Under the pieces are notes generated by a model that ran no database searches, was not told where the DNA came from, and saw only the letters and a program-made list of their open reading frames with translations. From Liolophura sinensis (Eukaryota > Mollusca > Polyplacophora > Chitonida > Chitonidae): a stretch of 64,000 nucleotides of DNA. Position 1 is the first letter of the stretch; every line of letters starts with the position of its first letter. A program made the translations under genes and the position numbers. The stretch is from contig NC_088300.1 of assembly GCF_032854445.1 (NCBI RefSeq), positions 38,780,458 through 38,844,457 on the forward strand, written 5' to 3'. Below, in pieces: positions 11,006-23,400 of this stretch.

Positions 11006-12800
11006 GTCTACTTCCACTTGACCAAGGGGAAGGGCCGTATATTCATCCAGTTGAAGATCTCCACGTTGGATTTACGAACAGTTGCAATCCAAGCGAGGAT
11101 ACATATTTTGTTTAACAAATCCTAAGGCATTGATTAAGGACAACTTTTAAACTAGAGCAGAACACAATTTGGATTTTGATTTAATTAATTCATTTAGAAC
11201 ATTCTTTATGTCTTCCCTTCATTATTGAAAACTGTGCTTCTCTTTCTTACTTCATGACGGCCTGAAAAAGAAACTGTAATTCCTCATTGTGTCATTTATG
11301 ACATATTGTTTATGAATGTAAGTGTTCCTGTCCCTCTAACAGAGTTAAAAGTCAAAAGGTGATCTGCTTTTTACTACCTCTTGTAGAACAACTGATTCTG
11401 TCTGCCATTTGGAATATACGATACTTGTAATTTTTTGTGGGCTTTTTTTCATCTCGTTTTTTTGCCGTGATTGGAATGACACGCGAAAGTCTTCTGACAG
11501 AAGTGAACGGACCGTCATCATCCAATCAGATATTTACTTGCTCAAGTGGCAAAGTGTTTATCCGAAAAAAAAAACATGTCAGACATGCTAATCAAATGTA
11601 CTGTGTAAGGCATGTAGGAATAGCATTTAAATACATTGCGTCGTGGGTAGAGGAGATCTTATGCTGTAAGTGTTTTCACAATTTGTTTTTCTCCATTATT
11701 AAGAAAACTATTTTATCTGATACTTATTAATATTCATTGGCTACCTGTTATTTCTAACTGTCAGCTACATGTAAAGTGTCTGACTTGATAAACTAAAGTT
11801 GGACTGCAAAGGAAAATAGCCCTTTAGGTTACGGTTCCTCCCCTCACCATCTCTCTTCTGAGTCCAAAAAGGCATTGAATGATTTTTTAGCTTCATCAAC
11901 AAAAACCTATTACTCCATTATGTTAGACATGAATGGCTTCCATTAGTTGAGATAGTATTCCAAAAGTTGAAAACATGTTTTTTTGAGTTGACTGAGGATT
12001 TACAGAGCGATGTTACTGCAGTGCATTTAAAAAGTTTGAGTCAACACATTGACCAACATAGTGAGTGCATTAAAGATGAGATAACCCATATAATCTACCC
12101 TTTGTCAGGGTTATCATATATAAACATGAACTAAAGAAATGTACCAAGTTAAAAATAACAAGGAGAATTGGCCACCTTGGGTGTTACCAGTATGGAAAAT
12201 TTTGGATGAGTGAAGATATAAGCCCACTTGTATTTAATAAATGTTAAGATGAATTATAATCGATAAGTGTTAAACGGTATTGTATGGTATTATATGGGGC
12301 GTATCGAGGTCGAAACGGGCAGATGAGTCTTAACGGAGAGCGTGCACCACGTACGATCAGTCTTTTTACTTAGCAGATGACGCAAGGTCGATTGTAAAAG
12401 ATTTCTCTTTGTGTCACTCATGCATTTCATGTGTCGTTTGTCGCAAAGGGTATAATACACCACGATCTCAAAATCCGGACGATCTGTGTGAAATCCAAAC
12501 AGATAGGTTTGATTAACTGTTTTTGTAGGCCTCGGGGATAACTATACTCGAGTAATTTTCCTCAGACATTACCTGCATAGCTTGTTACCTTCATCTAAGA
12601 ATGCGTAACAAAAAAATTATTATTATTAGCGGTAATGTAAACTGTAAAAGGTTTTTCTGGGATCTTGGTAGTACAGCCGATATTATGCATCGTTAGCTGA
12701 AAAACTGACACACGTTGATAATCTAGTAAAGGTTTTGTATGTTTTTTTCTTCCAACAAACCACTTCTCTAGCTGTCTGTCAATGTACATGTAGGATGTAT

Positions 12801-12887
12801 AATCCGAGGTGACCAGATTAGTAATCTGAGGTGACCAGATTAACAATCTGAGGTGACCAGATTAATAATCTGAGGTGACCAGGTAAT
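12801..12887. repeat. Short tandem array, 22-bp unit, 4 copies
   Basis: Unit contains AATCTGAGGTGACCAGATTA; the last copy is imperfect. In the HAAO-hyaluronidase intergenic region. Confidence 0.85.
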
Positions 12888-14367
12888 AAAAGCAGCCTCT
12901 AACAGCAGTCTTGGCAGAGCTAACTAAGTGCATGTATATGTACTTCTTGAAATAAGTCTTTTTAATTGACGGAGTTTTTTAAATTTATAATATTGGCTAG
13001 AACAGGATTATTAGGACAATGTTATACTGGTCTGTATAGAAATCTGATGTCTTTTTGAGTCATGAGCATGAATACATGGGTCAGTATATTGTTGCGTAGT
13101 GTATATCTACATTTTAAATGAGAAATGCTGGAGTAGAAGGCATAAGGACATCTACGACATTTTATCGTGAGATTTTCTGTCATTATCAGGTTTTACTTAA
13201 TCAACAATAACTGATTATAGTTTCGAACCGCCTGTCGCATGCGGGTGACCGATATTGTGAACTGTTCGTTCTTTTTCAGACTCATTCCAATCTACATGTA
13301 CGTGAAAATCAGAAAATACAGCATAGGGCCTGTATAGGTGAAGCGCATACCTGGCTTGACGTCTCTGCCATTGTGCCGCTGCAAGATATTTCCAAAGTAT
13401 AAAATATTACGCGGTGTCTTAAATTAGGTCCGTCTGTCCTTCCGTTTGCCTGACTACACGTATTCTCAACTGTATCTGTCAAACCCCTCCAAGTGCCTGT
13501 TGGCATAAAACTTGTTTTAATGTGTGCATAACTTACAGCTTTACAATGATGCACTATTATATAGTGAGCTTTTGATCATCCCCCATTTCTCAGCTTTCGA
13601 TCAAGGTATACGTTAACATGTCACATTCAAAATGCTTTCTGTTTTTTATCCTCCTTACCAAACTAGAACATGTAAATAATGGTCTGTAGTTTATATTTGT
13701 TGGAATGCAATGATATTTGTGCACCATTATGATACTTGTCTATCACAAACACAGGAAAAACACTTTGTGCATAAAGATTCTGTTACGAACTTTCAGGAAT
13801 AATTATTTCCTCTCTCAGGTAGGCTTAACTGCCTACAAAACTGCAAACCTGACCGTGGAAGTAGCTGGCAATTGGTGGAAAACGGGGACATGGAAGGCAG
13901 GAGTTCTGGTGCGTTCAATGCAGCAGTGAGGGAGGGGACCTTGAGTACATAGTGATGATGATGGAATTAGAGCCACAGTGGAATCTACTGGTTGGTCCAG
14001 AATAATGGATGCGTTGGATTGATAATAAGGGGTGTTGGTTTGGACCTCAAGGGTAACTTACTGCATTGTTGTCCTTTAGATTATGGGAGGCATTTGTCCA
14101 GTAGTTTTATCATGTTGATGATATATAATGTAAATAAACATAATTTCCCAAAAAGAGATTGGTGCTATATTGAGTCAGTGGTCAATATCATCAGTTGTGA
14201 TGATTAAAAGGGAAAGAAAGGCTTTATGCCATGATACAGTGTTTCTTTTCTGCCTTAAAAACAGTACAATATTTCCAGAAAACTTACTTCTACAAAGAAG
14301 GGGGATCCTAGAAAGGACAATAAAGGTAGGCTTGCAGTTTGCCTTGGCGTACATGTACCCTTGCATA

Positions 14368-14417
14368 ATGGCGGTCACGACTATCAGAGCTGTTTTTGAG
14401 AGTTTCGTTCGTCGTCG
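14368..14417 (+). CDS. Hyaluronidase candidate first coding exon
   Basis: ATG lies in the context TTGCATAATGGCGGTCA, which resembles a YY1-type motif common just downstream of start sites. It opens 16 codons (MAVTTIRAVFESFVRR) ending at a strong donor, CG|GTAAGT. The two leftover bases fit the acceptor at 16545 (TATACAG), which follows a T-rich tract. Joining them gives a basic N-terminus directly before the hydrophobic segment. The alternative is that translation starts at ATG 16484 in an extended second exon, giving 999 residues. No transcript evidence is available here. Confidence 0.5.
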
Positions 14418-17400
14418 GTAAGTCATGATGGCGCCATCTAAGTTGCCATGGACTTCTTATTGCTAAAGAAGTACGTGTACCAGCGCAACATGAGCATATA
14501 TCTTGTAGATTTGTAGTCGTTGGCTAATAGCTACATTGGATGGATAACTATTGGTGGGCAATCCCTGGTGCATGCATCTATTTGCTGATTTATGAAGCAC
14601 AATGAAGCGATATTGAAAAATCTGATTATTTCACACGGGAACATCCTGAAAATTATTTAACACGAATAGTGTTTTCAGCATAATAGCGCCCTGAATATTG
14701 CCTTCCAACATACAGACTACAAACTAGAAGGGGACGGTAATAATTCCAATAAAAATGAGTTTTTGGTTTCTTATATTCTGAAATGATCTGTTGTTAAATT
14801 CTGAAACTATCAAAAAAGGGATGTATATTGTAAGTTATTATTACAATTTGTGATCATCATTATTATTCCTTTATCGTCTCAGTAATATTGACTCAAGAAT
14901 GTTTTTCACCAGTACAGATGACCCTACCATCGCCGTATACCCATTGTTGTCACCGAGGTAGGCAGAATAATGAGACTGCAAAAATGCTTAATATTTATCA
15001 ACACATCTGGGTTTTTGGACATTATTTGGTTCATCAACGTCTCCATTTCGTCCCTTATGGGCAACACAACATCCTTGCATAATGTGAAACTGTAAATGAC
15101 AACCATGGTGCAAATATATATATGGAAGCCTGATGCGGCCACGCTCTCTTTCACATAGTGCTCCAAACCATTAACAGCGATATTCGAATAACATTGCAAG
15201 ATTTAATCGAGATTCGGTCGAGATAAGGGCGATAAATAAGGTGACCCGCAAAACTAAGAAGACATTCATTGGAGATTTCCGTGTAAATCTCGATTCTGTG
15301 TTTGAACCTCGCGTTGTCATCTAAATCTCGCACTTTCGTCCGAATCTCGCTTGCATGTTCATTTCTCGACCAAATCTCGTTGGAATCTCCACCAAATCTC
15401 GCTTAGTGCATTCTCCACGTAATGTCATTCGAATGTCGCCAATATTATCATCATAATATTGCGGTCTCCTCGAAATAATAGGAACTGATTCCCCAAGCTT
15501 AACGTGACAATCAGCTCGGGAAAAACGACATTTTGGCGACAACGCGGGATTAGAACTAAATTCGAGAAACAACAACATTCTGACGGCATTTTATCCATAA
15601 ACGCAAGATTTAGAGGAAATCTCGGCCGAAATGAACCGACAGTACTTATTTCATTATTGTATGGTCCGTTTCAGACGTGATTTACTTGTGTGGAATCTAG
15701 GTAAAGAACAGAGGACACCACTGACGACATGCACGTTGGATAGGCTAAGCATCAGAACACACTCCAAATACATTATCTCCAGCTGCCGTGTACGATCCCA
15801 GACACACACCTAATGGGGACGCATACGCCTACATGCGTACTTATGTAACATTAAACATCACTCAAAATTACCTCACTAACTCGTGGAATTTTATTGTTTT
15901 ACCCGGTGACTCGCTGCAGGTCAGAGGTACAATACACAGAGTGAATTACAATAGTCTATTAAGACTGCTTGTCGAGAGCAATTATACAACATGAGGTCAG
16001 ACAGAGCAACAGCCCTGTTGATGTTTCATATTAGCAGGTTAAGCTAGGCACGGCACCACGTCCCACTGTGTATATGGTCTCATGCTTGACTGCATTAACC
16101 CAATACCCCGGGCCTTTTTCTCGTGACAAAAAATCTGTGGTCAGGTTTACAGTAAGAGCTGACTGCTGGGACCCGAATTTATTATCTGGGTACGCTTGTC
16201 TGCCTTTGGTATGCCATTTATAGACGTTTATGGCAGGTGGATTATCTGGAAAGGATTTACACGGGAGTCAAGATGGATAGGTCTGAGTTACATGTCTGAC
16301 CACAGTTATATATAGTATGAATATTTACTTGAGAGGCAATGTACTCTACAACTGCTTAGAGTCTTTTAACGTCCACCAAAGATTGTTTGGGACGATAAAA
16401 ATCTGACGTTAACGTGTTGTAAGTGAATGACACGTGTGTCAGCGAGGTGTGGCATGCAAGCAGACATTTCGACACGGTAGGCCATGTCTAGCTACAACCC
16501 TCAGACACATTCAGCTTGTTGTTTTTTCTCACACAAGATATACAGGAAGCCAAAACGTTTGAAGCTGTTATGTTGTATTATCGCCTATGTTATTTTGCTT
16601 TCTCTCAGGCAAGTTGGTGGAAATTACGAGAGAGAGCCTCGTTTAAGGACAACGTCTAGTTGGAAAGCCATTCTATCCTGGATTAGTGCTCCTGTTCAAT
16701 ATTTGCCTCAAGACAAGCCCTTTTTCACTGTCTGGAACGTACCATCATTCCGATGTGGCCATAAGTACGGCCTTCCTATGGACCTCGACAAGTTTGGAAT
16801 AGTGGATAATGAATTTGAACTGTTCCACGGCCAAACTATCAACCTGTTCTACGAATCCAGGCTAGGTTTATATCCTCGCTATCTGTCGAACAGGAGGGCC
16901 AAATATGGAGGGATTCCCCAGGTAAGACCACAGTGTAAAGTATTTTCAAGTCAGTGCATCTTCACTATGATTAATTTGTAACGTTTATATTCTATCATAA
17001 AAGAATTTGAACTATATGCTGAACAAGTCCAAGACATAATTAGCTATGATAAAAGACTGGTACATTGTCACGTTTAAACCAAACACGTTGCAGGTCCTTT
17101 CACTAAAACAGCGTCTATCCGTTACCCAAATATGTATATGCCATAAACACCTGTCTATTCCCACTTTTTATTCAACTCGCGTTCATTCATTTAGATTGGT
17201 GAGGTTGTCAGCGTTAAGATCAGCACACGACTCAAAATATTCATATCATTGCCAGACGCATGATCCCAGCTATGAAACTATGTAACTTATGTAGGCTTTT
17301 ACCAATGTAGATAAATACAGAAGGCGGGTCAAGCGGTTGTAGATAAATTGTATGTCAGTATTAGGGTGTCTTTGGTTTTGACCTGTGTCACATGCATATA

Positions 17401-20400
17401 TAGATCCAGGGACGGTGTATGTCACGAGAGATGGTTGGGCTAATATAATAGTATACCGTGTAACACACAAAGATCTCCGCTAAGATTATATTAACTTGTT
17501 GTATTATGCATTGTGATAAAAAACATACATTTACACATGTCGCTTGGCGTTCAGCATGAAGGGGATAGTGCAACGACCGGTTGACCCGTATCAGTATAAT
17601 GGCTCGCGCGGGGCAGCTTACTTGCCTTCGGTAAGGCGTCTCAGTGAAGCAGCACTAGATAAAAGAGCGGTGGAAATCCGCCCTGCAGCAAGGTGGCACA
17701 TTACATGCACTCTAAGGATTCCTTCGTCGTCATATGACTAAAAAAATTGTTGAGTTGATGATGCTCATGTGGTCTGCAGTGCGCAGACTATAACTTTCGT
17801 TGGAGATCACCCATTACTAATATCGGTGGAGCAAGTTAGTCCGTCACGCATGGGAAATTTTGTCAGTATATCTTTGCCGACGGTCGGTGAATCCAGTTTT
17901 ATCCACACATATAACTGACCGCCATCGTACACGTGAACAAATCATGACTATGGCCTTACAGAACAAATAACTAAGTAAATAGATCATTGTTCTTACTTCG
18001 GTATAATATTCATGTACATTGTCAGTGAAAACGTTTGTGGCTTTGTGTTGACTGAGCTCATCCCGTGATCGAAAGCGAATCATATTCTGAGGTTTTCTTA
18101 ATATTTTCAATGGGGTGTTCACGAGACGGGCGTGCAGAGACCGCCTATAGCCCCGGAAACCCCTGATCGTTATACAACGTTATACGTAGTCGGACAACTA
18201 GGAGGACAATAAATGTAACCTGTTGGTAGATATACACGGGCCTTACATATTTTCATACAAAATTTATGTTCATTCTTGGTTGCGCCACTTAGCAAAGATT
18301 GTAGTAAAATTATAGCAGTTTGCACAAGATAAATAAGAAAAAAAGAGGCAATTTAACAAATGTCGTGCACAGCAAACTTGTCAATTTATCAAAATTATTC
18401 ACCGCTTGGCCAGAGAATAGTTTGCCGTTGTTTTGCATGATTTCGGTCCTCCCCATTTTCTGTCTTCCCTACAGTTCTTTTATTTGATTATTTATTTATC
18501 TGTTCCCCGTCCTGACGAGGAAATCGTGTGAACTTGCACAGATCTCAGTGGGTTTGGTGGACCGTCTGAATCTAGACTTGGAAACAGACATTCGGATTTT
18601 AATCGTTACTATTATGGTTGTGCCAGGTCAATAATCGCTTGGCGAATTTCCAAAACAGCGTTTATCACAAACCACCAAGGAACTAAGAAGGTATATACAG
18701 TTAGAAATTAGGACCGGCTCGTGTAAAACAAAAATAAAAAACAAGCCGAAAGGCACCAAGGAATGCTCTATAGGCGTATATGATAAGTATACCATGCGAT
18801 AATGTGTCAAAATATGAATACATCAGCTGCTCAGAAGCCTTAGGTTCCAGGACCTAGTTGTTCAAAAGTGTGTAAGAACTTAATCTCGGTATTAACTTTA
18901 GTCCAGATTAAAGTACTATGAACTTTGTATTGGGATGAGACTGGTATTCAAATTTAAGAGGGAAGAGTCAAGACTTGATGTGACTTGACTTTGTGGGCAA
19001 AGTCAGTGTCAAGTTGGAAGTGTCCGACATTGAAGATGATGCCACAGGCTGCGACAATGTCCACCACCAGTCAAAAATGTCTCTCTCATATAGGTAAACT
19101 GGGATCTGTTACAACGGGATCTGGGGGGCATCTGTCTATCTATGGTCACGGAGAATGTGACGAAGGTGGATATAAAAGACAGCATAGAAAGTAAAACCAG
19201 AGAAGCGACGAAGGTGTGATACCTCTTGTCAGTTTACCGCAGTTAGGGTTTAATTTCAGTTGTTCGTTATACGATAAATATGCAGAATTAAGTAACAAAT
19301 ATATGCAGTTATGTTAATTGCAATTTATTAGACGTCACTGGCCCAGAAATACTCAAAATGCTGTATTATCATCACATTAATGTACAAACATATTAAAACA
19401 ATAAAAGATGTCCCAAGATGGAAACTGTGCTGTGTAACAGGAATTTGGCATCGGCATCTCCGGTCATCTCAGAAAGTTGCCCCTCCACATGGATATAGGT
19501 AAATGTAGATGGTTTATGTAGGTATTAGGCTCCTCTGTCATTGGGTAAACTTCGTCTCGTGGGTAAATTGCGGTAGTTGTTCGCGACCTACGTGTCAGTT
19601 CTCTCATCCGAACAAACTTGTTCTTTATTACCTCCGTCACAGGAGTCATGTTTATGTCGGCGTATATTTGTGTGACCGTCTTTCAACAAGTTTACAGAAA
19701 AAGTTATGCGGTGATGTGGATGAAATATTGTGCATACCTTGATATTAACCTTGGACCATGAACCAATCCGTTTACATTTTAATGTTTTTAACCATTACGA
19801 TTGTTTACTATTGCCAGATGTAAGAACTCACCATGCCGTCCGGGGCGGCCGCGCTGTAATGGTGAATTTAGCTGTGGCGGAAGTTTGCGCTCTCGGAGTG
19901 CCTACTATAGTTTATTCACGACCTCTGATTTTGTGAGCATCCATCAAACAGTGACACAATTGCATGTTTAACACTGACTCACGCTCATTGCAAACAAAAC
20001 ATCTTCAGACCTATATGTTAAAATGTTAGTAATGCAATGAACTATATGGGTACCAGCTAATCCGCCGCTAATGTCGTGTAGGCGAGTTGCGAAGAGATGA
20101 GTTGCGGAAATAGGCAAGTTGCGAATGAAAATTTGATGAAACACAGGTTAATGGCCCGGTAGTAAAAGAAATTTCAAATGTATCGTATAAAATGCCACAC
20201 GTTTTTCATCTGTTTAACATTTTAATGGCTCTAAAGTGCTTTTACAGTCTTGTCAAATAAAATCTTTTCCCAAGATCACAGCGATTCTATACTCATACGA
20301 ACAATCATGGTTTTCAGCTGGTAAGTACATATTAAGGCCTTTGAAAACGCACGAATGAAGTATGTATGCATGAAACATTGGGATTTGAAGTCATTTATGA

Positions 20401-23400
20401 GGCATATGCATATGATTCACACCATTAAAATACTAAATGTATTAATTGGCGTTTGCACGCCTCACCCAATTTGCCCGAATTCCAGACGTGTATTATAATT
20501 TCACGAGACCATTTAACAGTATAATTATAGGGATATCAGTTTCGACCAGAAACACGAGCTAATTATCCCTTAACACTCACCGTGTAACGAGTGTGGACTT
20601 GGATGCATCTCTCTTTAATATTGGAGGACTGCATATGGCGTGTACGTATCTCGCTTTATAGCATTTGTAAGATCCTATGTATTGTGCGGCGATTTCAGTA
20701 AACGTGAGAAGTTATCGCTGAAAATAAAACTAGTGCGTCAAACAATTCCATAAAACGCCTTTACACTCAGTTTTTTTTTTTAATTTTTCAATAAGTTAAG
20801 TCCTCTTCTAAGTAAACATGTATGAATTGGCAAGGATTTCTGGCACCCTGCTTCGTAATTATGTCCAGTTTTTTTATATAGTTTTGGCACAGGGGCAGTA
20901 TATTCATTGTGTTGAATTATATTACAACGTTGGATATATGAATGGTTGCAGTCAAAGCGCAATTGAGATATAGGCCTATGATATTATCATTGACCACTTA
21001 TATATTAGCATGGTCCACGGTTCGGATGCTGATTTCATTTACTAGCATAGAACATTTCTTGGATCTTTCCATCATAATTGAAAACAGTTGTTTGCTTCTC
21101 GTGGCATGAATCCTTCCAGATTACTTTGACAAGACAATGCTATGGCATACCACTGTTATAAAGTTTTACAAAGTCTTCACGCGGTAAAATTACACACTTC
21201 TCCAAGTATACCCATGTACTGGGATATTTAACTTACCCAAAATTTGATTGACGTTTTACGCCGTACTCAAGAATATTTCACTTATACGACGGCTGCCAGC
21301 ATTAACGGGCAAAGCCCAAGGGCGAGGTGGGGGGGTGGGGGGGGGGGGGGTTGATGACAAACCGCATTGGTGGGAGGCTTCGGGGTCATTAGGCTGCACT
21401 AGCGTGCTAACCAACCGAGCCCCGGAGGTCCCGACTTAACCAACATAATGTCTTCATTTAATGAAATCGGGCATGTTGGATCCCCCGTATTCTTAACTTT
21501 CCTTCCACTTCAGCTCTTGGTTATACATAGATATTTGTGCATATGCACATATACATTTTGTGTGTTTATTTATATTCACAGCTTGGTAATCTCACGGCTC
21601 ATTTGGACTGGGTTAAAACAGATCTAGACTGGTATATACCTAACGTGACATATGACGGGCTGGCGGTCATCGACTGGGAGTCCTGGAGACCATTGTTTGT
21701 CAGAAATTGGGGAGAGAAATCCGTTTACCGCGAGGCTTCTGAGAAGTTGGTGCAAAAACTGCACCCGACTTGGACATGGAAACTCGTAGTGCAAGAAGCA
21801 CAAAGGCAGTTTGAGAAAGCAGCCAGGTACAGTGTGTAGCTCATTGTGTTATTGATAAGATATTATAGAAGACAAATCCACTCCGATGATCGGAACAAGA
21901 AACATGACATTGTGGTATTTATAGTGCAATATCATGAAGAAATAAAAGTACAAAACTGCCTAATTACCTCAAATAATATGTCAACAGGAGATGATGGATG
22001 TAAATTCTTGTGTATTCATTACAGTCCACAGTCCATAGCTGTAAATGCACATTGAACAATCTCGCCTATAATGACTTGTGAACAGTACTAACAGTTCTAG
22101 TATGCAGATAATGTATGAGTAAATTGATCGAGTGGATTTTAAGTTTATTACATTATAAATGTGTGTATAAAAGGCATTATTGCTTGATATGTTTGGTACT
22201 GGGTTTGCAAGCGTGACAGATTTTCTTAACTTAAACATTTACAGATCTTTCATGGTAGAGACGCTATTCTTGTGTCGGCGATTAAGACCACGGGCAAAGT
22301 GGGGCTTTTATCTGTTCCCAGAGTGCTACAATCACCCCCCAGGGCGGGAGAACTGTACTCGGGCTGCTAGGAGCAGGAACGACAGGTAGCAATCTTTGCT
22401 TTATTCCTTCGCAATAGTTTCGCATCATATTTTTAGAAAAATATTCAAATAATTAAGAAATACCGATTTGCTATATACGCATGGCATATGCTGTGGTACA
22501 GTTAAAAGTGTTCTACAATTAATTTTAAGCAGTTCAAATGGACGGACATTTTCATTTCATTAAAACGGACTTTCAACAAATTTATAGGGATTTGCCTATT
22601 AGTTGATTCTATTTATCAGAAGAATCAAAATATATAACTTAACTTACATATTGATTAGAATTGACCGGGTCTCAAGATTAAAATTAAAAGTGTCCAACAA
22701 AGGAGAAAGAAAGGAATTCTCCTACTCTCTAAATTTGTGTACAAATTTACACATCCAGAATGACAAGTGTGTCAGCGGCACACAGATATACACACAAGTC
22801 ACTGTGGATGTATTACATGAATTACACAATTTGCGTACAAATTTACACATCCAGAATGACAAGTGTGTCAGCGGCACACAGATATACACACAAGTCACTG
22901 TGGATGTATTACATGAATTACACAATTTGTGTACAAATTTACACATCCAGAATGACAAGTGTGTCAGCGGCACACAGATATACACACAAGTCACTGTGGA
23001 TGTATTACATGAATTACACAATTTGCGTACTGCTGGTTCACAAAAATTATGTGAGTGCGCAGTTTTGCCGTAGTAGTGTGTACCACTACTACACAGTAGT
23101 TTTTATCCAACATCTGATTTACTGTTTGTGGAATACAGGCTGTTTCACACATCCAGCACTCTCCGGCCGTAAGTGAAAAGGTCTGTCAGCAACCTGCGGA
23201 TGGTCGCGGGTTTCCCCCGAGCTCAGCCCGGTTTCCACCCACCATAATGCTGGAGTACGGCGTAAAACACCAATCAAACAAATAAATAAATAAACACATC
23301 CAGCTGCACAGTAACTACCCTAGGCGTTTAAGAGCTCTGTGTATAATGTAGTCTCTCATCTGGTTACTTATTTTGACTAGTTATATTGTCTCCAACTATT

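Larger units (their letters stand above)
9259..14367. other. Intergenic region between divergent HAAO and hyaluronidase genes
   Basis: It should hold both promoters. Recognised content is an interrupted SINE (9641-10030), the 290-bp repeat copy (10714-11005) and a 22-bp array. The 51773-51860 segment inside the TTAA element resembles 10425-10500 (TGACGTCACTGATAT...GGTCCCAACAG). Short open frames show no recognisable domain. No TATA or CpG-type promoter could be assigned. Confidence 0.7.

Noticed and set aside
13717-13929. Plus-strand frame after a good acceptor-like CTCTCTCAG (about 13818)
   Set aside because: No recognisable domain and no partner exon in a matching phase; insufficient evidence for a gene.
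18985-19194. 69-codon frame in the hyaluronidase intron
   Set aside because: No domain, no conservation argument, and within the size expected by chance.
22603-23176. 156- and 138-codon plus-strand frames and a 99-codon minus-strand frame
   Set aside because: All are created by the 96-bp tandem triplet inside a hyaluronidase intron.
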